Notes under the pieces: model-generated
Seen by the model: only the letters and a program-made list of their open reading frames with translations
The model's database searches: none
What the model was told of the DNA's origin: nothing
Assembly: GCA_010093605.1 (NCBI GenBank)
Contig: MU004198.1
Coordinates: 192,456 to 256,455 of the forward strand
Reading direction: 5' to 3'
DNA: 64,000 nt
Origin: Lophium mytilinum
Lineage: Eukaryota; Ascomycota; Dothideomycetes; Mytilinidiales; Mytilinidiaceae
Shown: positions 23,283-35,587 of the stretch, piece by piece
Layout of the letters: each line of letters opens with the position of its first letter
Position numbering within the stretch: position 1 is the stretch's first letter
Made by a program: the position numbers and the translations under genes

Positions 23283-24362
23283 ATGTCACCATCAGCTACC
23301 GCGGAGACTGTCCAGTGGAGGGAGAGCCTCAAGGTTCCGAAGCCCTCGATGCGACCGACCTTGGGACGACATGATTCTTTGGCTATGAACACCAAGCGGA
23401 AGATCATCTGCTTCTCAGGTACGCGAATGCAATTTGTCGATCCCGTCTCTACCTCGCTGCTTGCTACGAATCAGTGCTGACGAACCCCCTCAGATTTTGA
23501 CGGCACCATTTTCATGCAAGACACTGGCCATATTCTCTTCAACAACTTCGGTTGTGGCAACGACCGCCGCGAGATCCTCGACCAACAAATACACAGCGGC
23601 GAGCGCTCGTTCAAGGACGTGTCAGAGGAGATGTGGGGCTCGCTCGACGTCCCCTTCGACGACGGCTTCGAAGTGATGAAGGGCGCGCTCGAGATCGACC
23701 CGGACTTCCAAACCTTCCACCAGTTCTGCCTCGACAACAACATCCCCTTCAACGTTATCTCCGCTGGCCTAAAGCCCGTCCTCCGCCGAGTGCTCGACCA
23801 CTTCCTAGGCGAGGAGGCCTCCTCCAACATCGAAATCGTCGCCAACGACGCCACCATCTCGTCTGACGGCAGCCAATGGAAGCCCGTCTGGCTCCACGAC
23901 ACCGAGCTCGGCCACGACAAGGCGCAGTCCATCAACGACTACCGGACGGGCGCCAAGCTCGAGAGCGACGACGGCACCATCCCCATGATCGTCTTCATCG
24001 GCGACGGCGTGTCGGACCTCCCCGCCGCGCGCGAGGCGGACGTGCTCTTCGCTCGTCGTGGGCTCCGGCTCGAGGAGTACTGCATCGAGAACAAGCTGGC
24101 GTACATCCCGTTCGATACGTTCGCAGATATCCAGGTTGAGGTTACCAAGATCGCGAAGGTGGATGATGAGAAGACGCATGGCAAGGGCCTGCCGTCGAAC
24201 TTCAACCCGCGGGCGAACATGTGGCGCCGCATGTCGAGCAAGACGAATGTGCCGATGATTGCGGCTATGACGCCGAGAGAGGAGAGGATGAGCTTGTGGC
24301 CGGATACGTTCTCGGAGCTTACGACTCTGAAGGAGAATACTCTTGTAGCTCCGGCTGCTTGA
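23283..24362 (+). CDS. HAD-superfamily phosphatase, 334 aa
   Basis: Exons 23283-23418 and 23494-24362 join in phase across a 75-nt intron. The splice rebuilds the HAD motif I, DFDGT, whose first Asp is the nucleophile; the second acidic position is the Asp two residues on. Motif II is VISAGL (Ser) and motif III is IGDGVSDLPAA (acidic metal ligands). The layout resembles the phosphoserine phosphatase/MtnX branch and the yeast YNL010W (Pyp1) group, which remove phosphate from small sugar or polyol phosphates. The substrate here cannot be told from sequence. The N-terminal 43 residues before the domain are Ser/Pro-rich. It has no signal peptide and is probably cytosolic. Confidence 0.88.
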
Positions 24363-25657
24363 GTCTCCTATCTATCAGTCTTAGACATAGACGGTGGTAT
24401 CGACTCTACCGGTTTTGATTTCTTCTTTCTTTCTTCTAGGTCATTTCTCCTTGGTATGGAAAGGCAGGCGTTTGGCAGCGGCATGGACTGGCGTTGAAAT
24501 ATGAAGTCCGGCTGATATCCTCAACCATGGTTCGATGGTGGGGATTCCGTCGTGGGGGCGTACCATTCTTCGAGGTACCGAACACCAGATACTATCAGAT
24601 ATAGAATAGCATCCAACGGCATCTAGACGTTCTCACCACCTGTTTTCTTCGCGTCTGAATGGCGGAAGCCATCTACTCTCTATCTGGACCTTGCTTGTGC
24701 AGCTCCAGCGCCGAGGCACGCCCGTTTGTGTTGCCTCTTGCGGCTTAGGAGTACCTTCACATATGGACGGCTGCGGCATTTTGGGGTGCTTGTGCCCGAC
24801 CGCCTCACATTCTTCGCGAATGAATGTCGCCCTAGCCAGCTCGAAGACGTGCTTTGTACGCCGTATGTTGTAGGAGAGACGGAGGGCTGGATCATGCAGG
24901 CTGATCTCTCCTCGCTGTGGCTTGACGACAACCCTGCGAGCGATCAGTGCTTCAGGGCTGCGAAGGGGAGGTGGCACTCCATCGTTTCAGGCCAGATATC
25001 AGCGAGACCCAGAACCCAGGCTTTCGAGCGGTGCTGCATCAGCTCCCTGCTATTATTAACCTCGCAACGGGCCACATATCTGCGCATTTCCTCCTTCCGT
25101 GCCTCCCGCGAACAAAGGCTCTACAAGAATCGGAAAACCCCCCAATCACTGAATTCTCTGCCCTCAGCCCAAAGCCACCCGTGTTGAAAACAGCCCCAAT
25201 TCGTGTCAGTGTGCTTCCGCAGCCCCAAGCTCCTGCGCAATTAGCCCCTTCGTGTATGGTACTTATATTCATCGAGTCTGCGCCAAACATTCTTGGAATC
25301 CCCAGCTCTGCTGCACTGCCGCATGCCTGGCTGCATACACAGCTTACCTACTTACTGCTCTTTCACTGCGCTCCCCGCTGCGGATCCAGACCCCACCTCC
25401 CTCGAACTTAACCTCCATACTTAATTCCGGACGCTCCTAGCAGCCGCTCCCGAGACCAATTGTACGCCTTGCGGGCCGCAGGACAAGCCGCTGTTTCTTG
25501 AAGCTGAAGCTCTGACACCCGATGCCCGCCGCATGCGATTGACTCGACCTCTAAGTGGACAGGAATACAAGTTTCCCGTTGCCCAGGCGCAGCTCGCTTC
25601 AGTTCTTGGAAGGGTAGGGTGTGTGTCCTGCAGCTAGATCTTCTCGTATAAACCGCC
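24363..25657. other. intergenic, HAD 3' flank and PSD promoter
   Basis: 1.3 kb between two plus-strand genes. Short frames on both strands have no recognisable domain. The part before 25658 should hold the promoter and leader of the decarboxylase gene. Confidence 0.45.
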
Positions 25658-28600
25658 ATGCCGCGACCGACCCTTTCCACCAGACTCAGTTTCCCCGCCA
25701 GACTCAAGCACGCCAACGCGTCCAACCCTCCCAGTCTCCCCGGCAGCCGCAGCAGCAGCCCCAAGCGCGGCATGACGGATCCCAAGAGCAACGGCCTCGT
25801 GCTGCGGGCGAATGTCATCAAGGTGCGTTGTTGTTCCCAGGTTGAACACGGCCCTGCAACTGCAGGAAACTACCCCGCGAAGCCCTCATTGCGAGCTGAC
25901 GAACGCTTTCACAGGGCCGAAATCTAGCAGCGAAAGATAGGAGCGGGACAAGTGACCCTGTAGGTTCCCATTCTATAACCTACTCGGAAGCAGCGGAGAG
26001 AGGGCAACAAGGCTACGTCATGCATCGTGGCCTGGGGCTAACAGACAGCGACAGTATCTAGTCCTCACCGTTGGCGATGCGAAGCAAGCGACCCCCTCGA
26101 TCAGCAAGACGCTTAACCCGGAATGGAACCAGACGCTCGACCTGCCCGTCGCCGGCGTGCAGAGCCTCCTCCTCGAGGCCTGCTGCTGGGACAAGGACCG
26201 TTTTGGCAAGGACTACATGGGCGAGTTCGATGTGGCGTTGGAGGATATATTCACGAACGGACAAGCTAGTCAGGAGGTGGGTTCGGGCAATGCTCTTTAC
26301 GGGTGGGAGAGCGGTCACTGACTGTGTGCAGCCGAAGTGGTATCCGCTCGAGTCGAGGCGCACGGGCAAGAAGAAGAGCGTGGTTACGGGCGAGGTGCTG
26401 CTGCAATTTTCGCTCGTGGATACAAGCAATCCTTCTGCTACGCCTCAGCAGATTCTGGCTAAGTTTATGGCTATTGCGGGCACGAGCCCGAGCCCGGATG
26501 AGGAAGACGACGATTTGCTGCGTACGGATAGTGGGGAGTTGGAGGAGCAAGACGATGATGACCAAGAAGATGCTTCTGACGAGCCACAGGACGAGGTGAA
26601 GAAGGCGGAGAAGAGGCGCAAGAAGCTACGACTTGCGAGGTTGAAGAGAAAGGCGAAGCAGAGGGGTTACGAGTTCACTGGTAACTCGGAGGTCGCGGGC
26701 GTGCTCTTCCTCGAGATCACAAAGATCACCGACTTGCCCCCTGAGCGGAACAGTAAGTATCAATTACCTGTTGACTTCCCGGCATTTCCTGATCCTTGAT
26801 GGCAGTGACGCGGACCTCATTCGATATGGACCCCTTTGTGGTTACATCTTTGGGCAAGAAGACGTACCGTACGAAAGTCATAAACCACAACCTTAACCCC
26901 GTGTATGAGGAGAAGCTGGTTTTCCAGGTCATGCGGCACGAGACGAACTACTCCCTCAACTTCACTGTTGTAGATCGGGACAAGTTCTCTGGAAATGACT
27001 ATATTGGCATGGTTAACTTCCCGCTGGACAAGATCACTTCAGTTTCTCCTGAGGCTGATCCGGCCACTGGCTTGTACAAACTGCCCGAACCGCACGACCT
27101 CGAATCGCCTCATCTCCCTGAAGCTAGGAGGTCCCGATTCCGCCTGCCCATGTCTCGATCTTCTTCTTCCAACAGCCTGACGAAAATTGGGAAGCCAGGA
27201 TTGAGGAAGGAGAACTCTTCAAACTCGCTGTCGCTCAACCTCAAAGACCAGAGCACAACACTGCTACCTCCTCCGCCAACCAGTGCCCCTTCTACTCCGG
27301 GTGTCGACGCGAATGGCAATGGTATCCTGGGCGCAAATTCTATCAATGTGGACCCACACTTGGTAGACGATCAAGATCTCAAGTCCTGGAACATGCCCTT
27401 GGAGATGAAAAATAAAGACAGATGGGAAGCGAAGCACAACCCCACCATCTATATCCGAGCCAAATACCTGCCCTACAAGGCTCTCCGACAGCAATTTTGG
27501 CGAGCTATGCTAAAGCAATACGATGCGGATGACAGTGGGTGGATCGACAAAGTTGAACTGACGACTATGCTGGACACACTGGGCTCCACCCTGCATGAAG
27601 CGACCATCGACGGGTTCTTCGCCAGATTTGCTCAAGAAAACAACAACGAGGGGCTTCTGACTTTTGATCAGACTGTCATTTGTCTCGAAGACCAATTGCA
27701 GAACACGAAGCAGCGCACGTGGGGCTCGGCTATAAAGGGCCAGTTCAACCACCTTACTGCCAGCATTGATACCCAAGGCTCTACAGAACAGAGTGAAACC
27801 CCTAGCTTGACTCCTGGCTCTATCACTCCTGCTGCAACTTCCGGTAGCGGGACACCTATTAACTTTCAGAGCCAGAGCACTCTTATTCCAGCCCAGTCTC
27901 AAGAAAAGCTTGGAGCTGCTGGTGAAGAGGGCGACACTCTTGACGCTCACGACGACTTGGCCGATGACAACGGTGAGGAGCACGTTATTGAGATCCGGGA
28001 GTGCCCCATCTGTCACCAACCTCGCCTCAACAAGAAGTCAGATGCTGATATAATTACCCATGTTGCGACCTGTGCTAGCCAGGATTGGCGACAGGTTAAC
28101 AACATCGTCATGGCTGGGTTCGTCACCTCTAGCCAAGCTCAGCGCAAATGGTACACCAAGGTCGTTCATAAGATCTCATATGGTGGTTACAAACTTGGCG
28201 CGAATTCAGCGAATATTTTGGTCCAGGATCGCATGACTGGGCAGATCAATGAGGAACGCATGAGTATCTATGTGAGACTGGGGATTCGGTTGCTCTACAA
28301 GGGGCTTAAGGCGAACAATATGGAAAAGAAACGAAGTAAGTGCCCTCTGAAAATACACTGACAATCTCGTTTGCTAGACTAGGAAGCCGACTAACAGTTT
28401 CGCAGTTCGCAAGCTCCTCCGATCCCTCAGCTTCAAGCAGGGCGCTAAGTACGACGACCCGGCCTCCGCCGCTGAGATCGATGGCTTCATCAACTTCCAT
28501 CAACTGGATATGTCAGAAGTCCTGCTCCCTGCTAAGAGTTTCAAGAACTTCAACGAGTTCTTCTACCGCGCTCTCAAGCCTGACGCTCGACCGTGCTCAG

Positions 28601-29391
28601 CGCCTGACGACCCAAGGGTCATCACCTCGCCTGCAGACTGCCGCTCCGTCGTCTTCAACCGCATGGACGAGGCGCAGACTATCTGGGTCAAGGGCCGCGA
28701 GTTCAGCGTCGAGCGGCTGCTTGGAAGCGCTTACCCTGAAGACGCAAAGCGCTACCACGGCGGCTCCCTGGGGATCTTCCGTCTCGCGCCCCAGGACTAC
28801 CACCGCTTCCATATCCCGGTCGACGGTGTGATGGGAGAACCAAAGCTTATCGAAGGCGAGTACTATACTGTCAACCCCATGGCAATCCGCTCAGCGCTTG
28901 ATGTGTACGGCGAGAATATTAGAGTCGTTGTGCCAATCGACTCGGAGGCGCATGGGAGGGTTACTGTCATCTGTGTAGGTGCGATGATGGTGGGTAGTAC
29001 TGTCATCACCCGGAAAACGGGAGAGAAGGTTAAGAGGGCTGAGGAGCTGGGGTATTTCAAGTTTGGCGGGAGTACTCTCCTGCTCCTCTTTGAGCCTGGC
29101 GTCATGAAGTTTGATGACGACTTGGTGGATAACTCGAGATCTGCTTTGGAGACTTTGGTAAGTCTTATCCCATATTCTCCTCTTTTTGGATGGGATAGAG
29201 CTAACGACGTTGTTTTCTAGGTCCGTGTTGGCATGTCTATCGGCCACAGCCCCGAACGCGCCGCCCACTCCCCAGATCAGCGGAAAGAAAACCCGACTCT
29301 GGAGGAGAAGCAGGACGCCAAGCGTCGTATTGAAGGCAGCATGGCGCCGCTTACTGATCAGGGCCCGATGCCGGGTGCTGGGCTATCATAG
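25658..29391 (+). CDS. phosphatidylserine decarboxylase, PSD2 type with C2 domains and EF-hand, 1101 aa
   Basis: This enzyme converts phosphatidylserine to phosphatidylethanolamine on Golgi/endosomal membranes. Exons 25658-25822, 25915-25959, 26055-26276, 26332-26752, 26806-28335, 28406-29157 and 29221-29391 keep phase throughout. The order is: a C2 domain (about 46-135, GRNLAAKDRSGTSDPYL), an acidic linker, a second C2 (about 265-375), an EF-hand near 523 (DADDSGWIDKVE), a zinc-finger-like CPICHQ...HVATC near 683, then the catalytic domain. Catalytic features are SPAD (Asp), APQDYHRFHIPVDG (His) and KFGGST near 1017, where self-cleavage before the Ser yields the pyruvoyl group of the small alpha chain. 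It is close to yeast Psd2 (1138 aa) in length and layout. No break was seen. Confidence 0.96.
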
Positions 29392-30473
29392 ACCACCACC
29401 ACGCTCACATTCATGTGGCTATCGAGGATTTGGCTGGGCTGGCATGGCGATGCGTTGAATGACTAAAAGTTATTGGCTAGATTTCTACGATTCGATGAGA
29501 GATGATTTGGTAGCGAACATGATGGAAAGGACCCCTTCTGCAAGTGTTGCTGTGGGTGTGGGAGTGAGTGCTTTATGCGATGTAGGCGCGTGAGCGGTGA
29601 TTCTTCATAAGGGATGCACTTGTGTTACGTACACGAATGATACGGTTTGCTCCCGGTGTAGAATCCGTTCTGATCTGGAAACTCTCTTGTTGAAAGTGCA
29701 CACAATCTTTCGTGCTGTAGTTGTAGGAAACGTCACGTGACCAACTCCTCGCATTTCATTACAACATAGCGTCAGGATAGCTGGACATAGATCTGATCAA
29801 CTATATCTCTCCTTCTGGATTGAAATCTTTCCTTACTACAGAGCTGAGCAATGTTCTGCTTATGAATAATTGATAGGCGGCTGCTTGCATTCACTTCCGA
29901 GGCTTAGGTACGAGACAACATCAAAGCTTCAATTGCTTTCCACGGCCCCGGGGCATTTTGTTCGTCCTAAATCACCCACCGTTTACCACCTCACTTTGGT
30001 CCCACCTTCCATCTATCAGTATTGCGGCCTCACTTTGCTGCTCACATCAGAGTGGGTGTGTCTTTCGAACAGCCTCGTGACGCCGATCGATAGCGCACCA
30101 CGCCGCCAAGCCGCTAAATCCAATGTTTTGATTCCCACCCACCGCGCCCCAAACCACCACGGGCAAGCCAGACCCAGCACCACCACCCCTCAACACCCCC
30201 AGCAGCCTTCCCGCGCGACGCACCCAGCGAGCACCACGATATTCGCATTACCAGCAAACAACCCCCAATCTTTACGAAGCCAGCTAGCAAAACACGCCTC
30301 CCAACTCACTTAACCCCGACACTCCACCCATCGCGAAACTTCAACCCAAACTCGGCTACGGCACCCGATCGACCCTCCCCGACGCGCCCTGCACTGCACA
30401 CACCACACGGGCTGAGGGGGATAGTGTGCCAATGCATGCACTACTGTCGCGCTCGCCTCTGCAGACATTGAGC
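29392..30473. other. intergenic between PSD and DSN1
   Basis: 1.1 kb between two plus-strand genes. The right half is rich in CCA/CAC runs, which makes open frames such as 29870-30313, but these lack any domain. In-frame ATG codons upstream of 30474 could extend DSN1, but 30474 has the better start context. Confidence 0.45.
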
Positions 30474-32402
30474 ATGGCGTCGACGCAGCAGCGGACGACG
30501 ACGACGACGCGCCGGCGCAGCGCGAGGCACGCTTTTGAGGAGGAGGGCGAGGCGGCGCCGGCCGTGAAGCGGACAAAAACGGAGGTCAATGGAAACGCGA
30601 GTAGGGCAGTGCCGAAGAAGACGACGGTAGCGAAGACAGTGTACGAGGAGGCCGATGATGATTTTGTGTTCTCGCGCGGCGCGAGGGGGCGGAAGGGGAA
30701 GGCGAAGGCGAAAGTGGTGGAGCCCGCTCCGGCTGAGAGGACAACGGAGACGGTGGTTGAGAAGGCGGTGCCGCTGCGAAGGAGGAAGAATGGGGTTGAG
30801 CCGGTGGCGCGTGAGGAACACAGAGAGGAGGTGGGGAAGAGACGAAGGTCCGCGAGGCTATCCGGGGAGAAAGAGGATGCGGGACACGAGCGACCGCGGC
30901 CGCAACATCAGCCTGAGCCGGTACGGGCGCCAAAACGCGTGAAGAAGGCGGCGGTGCCGGTAGAAAGGAAGACGCCGGTTGCAGAAGGGGACCGCATGGA
31001 CCTGGTTGCGCGACGGACGCCGGTGGCGAATGAGCTACATGTCGAGAAAAGACGCGATGACGGGACGAAGATTGCGTTGCCGTTTGCGGATACCCCGATC
31101 ATTCGGCGGAATAAGGAGATGCGGAAGGGGAGTGGGCAGGGCCATCGGAGAAGCAGTACTGGGTTGCGTGGAAGAAGGGCAAGCTCGCTCATTGATAGCG
31201 GGCAATCGAATGGTGGGTCTACTCCAACTCCTGTGAGGGGTGGGGAGGTTGACAGTCATGGTTCTGCTGAAGAACACACTGATGAAACCCCCTGCCCCAA
31301 ACGAACTCTTATGGGGAGCATGGTGGCTAATTGGAATTATACAGCTGTACCACACGCGCAAGTCGAACCCAGGGACTTCTACAAGCACATCGAGCAGAGT
31401 CTCCCAGAACCGAGGCGGATGAAGCAGCTGTTGACTTGGTGCGGGACAAGAGCATTGCCTGAGAAGCCGTCAGGAGATGTCAAGGACACCAATGCTATCA
31501 TGGCTGGTACGTGGTAGTCCGACTGTCATAGCGGAAATGATGCTAATTGAGGGTATAGCACGTGCAATCCAACAGGAGCTCCTCGATGACTTTGCGAATA
31601 AGCCAGAGTTGTCAAATTGGTTCACTAGGGTTCGTACAATCCCAAATGTCCTTTTTGTGAAGACAGAAGGCTGACTTCAGGACAGGAAGACACAACACCC
31701 GTATCAATTGTCAAGAAACCTAACCCAACGAACATCGCAATGGCAAAACAGCTGAAAGAACTAGAAGAGGAGCTGGAAAGGTACGTTTCCAAAACCTCAC
31801 CACATTCATAATTGAAAGTATATCTAACACCTTCCAGACTCGAAGAAGAAAAAGCCACCTGGGAAGCCCTCACAACCACCTCCCTCATACAACCCTCCAC
31901 CTCCTCCCCGGCCATGCCACCACCCCCTCTCCCCTCAAAATCCCCGCGAAGGCCCAAGCTCCAACCACCACAACCTCCCGCAGCGCCCCAAATCGACTCC
32001 TCCCTCCTCGACCCCTCTCAAGCCGCTATCCTCGCCGCGCTACACCCCGAGCTCCTCACCAGCGAGCCCTCATCCACTACCTCAACATCTTCAAACGCCC
32101 ACCCCACACCCGCATCTACACTACCAACCTCAGACTTCACCTTCACCACCTCCACGGCCCTCCAGACCCGCCTCACCCAGCTCTCGCGCTCCCTCGAACC
32201 GACTATCGACACCTTCGCCGACGGCGTGCACAAGATCGAGCAGTACCGCCTCGCGGCCGAGCATGTGGCGGACCGCGTGCTGGGCGGCGCGGCGAAGGCG
32301 CTGGAGGAACGGGACCGTGCGGCGAAGGAGCGCGCGGGGACGGGCGGGGTGGCGGTTGTGGATGTGTTGAGTGCGCTTGGGGCGGTTTTGGGGGGGCGGT
32401 GA
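30474..32402 (+). CDS. DSN1: kinetochore MIND/Mis12-complex subunit DSN1 (Mis13), 587 aa
   Basis: DSN1 is part of the four-protein Mis12/MIND complex that links inner kinetochore proteins to the Ndc80 microtubule binder. Exons 30474-31506, 31559-31629, 31686-31780 and 31838-32402 fit in phase. The first 230 residues are basic and disordered. Next comes the conserved RRSSTGLRGRRASSLID segment, the type of Arg-Arg-x-Ser site used by Aurora B/Ipl1 to control binding to CENP-C. Then come the diagnostic FYKHIEQSLPEPRRMKQLL and TWCGTRAL, a coiled-coil heptad stretch (KQLKELEEELERLEEEK) and a Pro-rich loop followed by a C-terminal helix. The second donor (GTTCGT) is weak but the only phase-correct one. 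Confidence 0.92.
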
Positions 32403-32934
32403 TGCAATGATTAAGGAGACAGCGGGAAAGTGGAAATGGAGGGGGAGTGTGTGTTTTGTGTTTGTATGCAAGATGGAGATGATGAATCTTTTGATGAGCG
32501 TGGTTTGTGTGTATGTTGTTTGGGTGCTTGCGGTGTTATGAGAGATGAGGTTGGGATGGTGGGGTTTTGGGGTCTTTGATGGTGCTGGGGGGTTGGTGGG
32601 AGCCTTTTTTTTTGTTGTCTGTGATGTGGGATGCGAGCATGGAGGCGTTTGAGTGGCTACTTCTAGGAGGAGTATTTGAGCATTTGAGTCTGGCATAAGT
32701 GCAATGGAGAAGTATTGTTCTATCCGCGTCTTTCTTGGACAACTTTTGACACCCCTTCATGTTGGTCTTGAGTCTCGGCCCTATGAAAATCTTTAGACGC
32801 ATCAGCATTTCTTTCCTGGGAAGATTGCAACTTTGAGGTCTGGATCTGGATCGTAAGCAAAAGATAGCGTGTTGCAGACTCGAAACTAGATCTGATTTTG
32901 ATGTGAACATCATAGCGTTCCAAATTAGATCATT
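32403..32934. other. DSN1 3' flank
   Basis: G/T-rich non-coding DNA directly after the DSN1 stop, probably its 3' UTR. No gene, RNA or repeat was recognised before the tandem repeat that follows. Confidence 0.4.
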
Positions 32935-33425
32935 GACCAGAGCAAGATTACAATGTGGTGAGATGTGCTAACAGGAGCCAGTCCGTGTAATTTAGAGCTA
33001 ATCTTGCGGTACTATTGCTTGAAGTCCTGAATCAGACCTTGAAGGGATGTAGAAAGCACGAGGGGCTGAATTAGACTATTATAATGAGGAAGATTTCAGT
33101 GCTGTAAGATGTATAAACGGGAGCCAGTCCGTGCGATCTGGGGTCGATTTGGGCATACTATTGCCAGGGGCTTTATATTAGATCGCGAATTCAGAGAAGA
33201 GTTGAGTACTGTGAGAGGTGGTAAGTGGAGCCAGTCCGTGCGATTTGGGGTCGATTTGGGTGTGGTATTGCAGGAGGCTCTGAAGTAGACCTGGAAGAGG
33301 TGTACGAGGCATGACAGGCTAAAACTGGATTGTGGGTTTGAGGAAGATTATAGTGTTGTGAGATGTGGTAACGGGAGCCAGTCCGTGCGATTGACATCCG
33401 ATGTTGGCATATTATTGCCAGGCGC
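32935..33425. repeat. four-copy degenerate long-unit tandem repeat
   Basis: The core GGAGCCAGTCCGTG occurs exactly at 32974, 33119, 33227 and 33374, spaced 145, 108 and 147 bases. Around it a longer shared unit can be read: an upstream part like AGATGTGGTAACG and a downstream part like GGGGTCGATTTGGG ending near ATTATTGCCAGG. The two middle copies are the most alike. The core is kept far better than the spacers, so either it is under constraint or the copies differ in age. Confidence 0.85.
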
Positions 33426-33790
33426 GCTGGATTAGGACGTGTTCTTCACTTCATTGACCGAGGATTCATAGGTCAGACCGGCGCCTGAGAATGTGTCTCG
33501 CTGGTACGTTACCTTTGTAGCCAGATGTTGTCTTGTGGTCTGGTATGGCCTGTCTTCATTCTCCATCTCTTCCAGCAGAATGTGTCCAGGTCCGGTGCTT
33601 TGCAATGGTGCTGAATTAATGTCCCATTCGCATCACCTCAAAGCATAGCTCATGACGCCAGGAATGGATTGTCTGATCTTTGTTACACAGAACGGTCTAT
33701 TGGCACTCCGCTGTAATATACACTGCCTCCACGCTCCCAAGATCCCAATCGCATTCGTCCACTTCATATCGCCTGGTCGCTGCGACGCAT

Positions 33791-34361
33791 CTATTCCTCG
33801 GAATCGGCAAACTCCGCTCGGCCGGGCTTGGAGTTGAGGTACTCGTTCCTGCCATCCAGTAATTAGCATATTATCTTTCTCGTATTTCCTGTCCTATATC
33901 GAGTGGTCTGAAGGTTCACCGCGTACCTCTCAATGGCCCACACCATCGTGGAGTACCCGATAATCAGCGGAGGCGCCCAGTACAGGATCTGGTAGCGCGT
34001 GCGGCGGGCGGTGTTGAAGATGGCAGTGTGGAAGGTGCCGGCAAGCGGACGCTGCTGGTTGGCAGAGAGAGCGTAGGTAGTGATGCCTTTCTGGGCGGGA
34101 GAGCCTAGATAGTGGTGCGCGTGAGTACGGGTTCGGTCGTTGTCGGATAGGATACTGGAGATCGAGGCGCTGGGAGCGGAGAGATGTACCTAGACTGCCC
34201 CACCATCCCATCCATCTACACGCAGAATGTGTTAGTGATGTTTCTGCCAGGCAATGGCTGATGCAAAACAGTAGGGTGGATTGGAAGTCTTTGACGTGTG
34301 TTTGCGGGCGGTATTGCGGGCGCACTCACTGGCCGGGGAGCTTTTCACCGCCGCCACCCAT
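33791..34361 (-). CDS. QCR8: ubiquinol-cytochrome c reductase subunit 8 (complex III), 97 aa
   Basis: This is a small inner-membrane subunit of the cytochrome bc1 complex that contacts cytochrome b. Exons in minus order are 34330-34361, 34190-34215 (26 nt), 33927-34104 and 33791-33848; phases fit and give 97 residues, the family size. The protein starts MGGGGEKLPGQWMGWWGSLG, has QKGITTYALSANQQRPLAG in the matrix-side part, one membrane helix around YWAPPLIIGYSTMVWAIE, and ends in an acidic tail EFADSEE. The gene is too split to show as one long frame. It diverges from PHB1 with 267 bases between the start codons. Confidence 0.95.
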
Positions 34362-34628
34362 GATGTCGGTTTCTCTTGGATGAGGTTTGGGGAATTGGAT
34401 AAGTGGAGAGGGCGGCGAGCGTGGTGTGGTGTCGCGACGAGTTGCGGGAAGATGGAGTCGTCGGATGAAGCTCAGAGCAAGAACGACGTCGAGGCGAAAA
34501 ACACGTGACGTTGAAGCTTGCCGAAAAGAGAGCAGTGATGAACCGTCGACTTTTCCCCAGCTCATCGAAAACACCACCAGTCAAGCCACCCCTCCTTCCC
34601 CCGACACTCTACCTGCTCGACTCTCAAG
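34362..34628. promoter_or_regulatory. shared bidirectional promoter QCR8/PHB1, with an E-box
   Basis: 267 bases separate two opposite start codons. A CACGTG E-box (34502-34507, context ACACGTGACG) lies near the middle; such sites bind basic helix-loop-helix factors of the Cbf1/Tye7 kind. Both products are mitochondrial inner-membrane proteins, so shared control is plausible. Confidence 0.7.
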
Positions 34629-35587
34629 ATGGCGAACGCCCTAGGCAAAATCTACAAGTGGGCCGTCCCAACCGCCGTCGGCTTCTCCCTCATCCAAGCC
34701 TCCATCTACGACGTCAAAGGCGGTACCCGTGCCGTCATCTTCGACCGGATATCAGGTGTCAAGGAAGATATCAAGAACGAGGGCACGCACTTCCTGATCC
34801 CGTGGCTGCAGAAGAGCATCATCTATGATGTGCGGACACGGCCGCGCAATATCTCCACGACGACGGGCAGCAAGGATCTGCAGATGGTGAGCTTGACGCT
34901 CAGAGTGCTGCACCGACCCGAGGTCAAGATGCTGCCAAAGATCTATCAGGTGAGAGAATACTCTATCCGCATAACCCAATTGCTCTTCCAGTCCATGTGG
35001 CTCCACTTCCGGTATATACACACTTCAACCGCAACACCTCGCTAATATATATAAATGATGGCTAGAACCTCGGCCAAGACTACGACGAGCGCGTCCTCCC
35101 CTCCATCGGCAACGAAGTCCTCAAAGCCATCGTCGCCCAGTTCGACGCCGCCGAACTCATCACCCAGCGTGAAGCCGTCAGCAACCGCATCCGCGCCGAC
35201 CTCCTCAAGCGCGCCAACGAGTTCAACATCGCCCTCGAGGACGTCTCCATCACGCACATGACCTTTGGCAAGGAGTTCACGCGCGCCGTCGAGGAGAAGC
35301 AGATTGCGCAACAAGAAGCCGAACGTGCTCGCTTCATCGTCGAGAAGGCCGAGCAGGAGCGCCAGGCGAATGTCATCCGGGCAGAGGGTGAGGCCGAGGC
35401 CGCGGACACGATCTCGAAGGCTGTAGCGAAGAGTGGCGATGGCTTGATTATGATTCGGCGGATTGAAACGCAGAAGGATATTGCGCAGATGTTGGCGGGG
35501 AATCCGAATGTGTCGTATTTGCCTGGTGGCGGGTCGTCGGGTGGCCAGGGACAGTCGGGAGGGAACTTTTTGCTCGGGCTGAGATGA
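34629..35587 (+). CDS. PHB1: prohibitin 1, 280 aa
   Basis: Prohibitin 1 forms ring complexes with prohibitin 2 in the mitochondrial inner membrane that stabilise new proteins and control m-AAA protease. Exons 34629-34949 and 35066-35587 join in phase across a 116-nt intron and give 280 residues, matching the family. Visible parts are an N-terminal uncleaved anchor ([18 protein letters not shown]), the SPFH/PHB domain ([56 protein letters not shown]-like core), and a long coiled coil of Glu/Ala/Arg ([20 protein letters not shown]). The tail is Gly-rich and ends NFLLGLR. No damage was seen. Confidence 0.97.
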
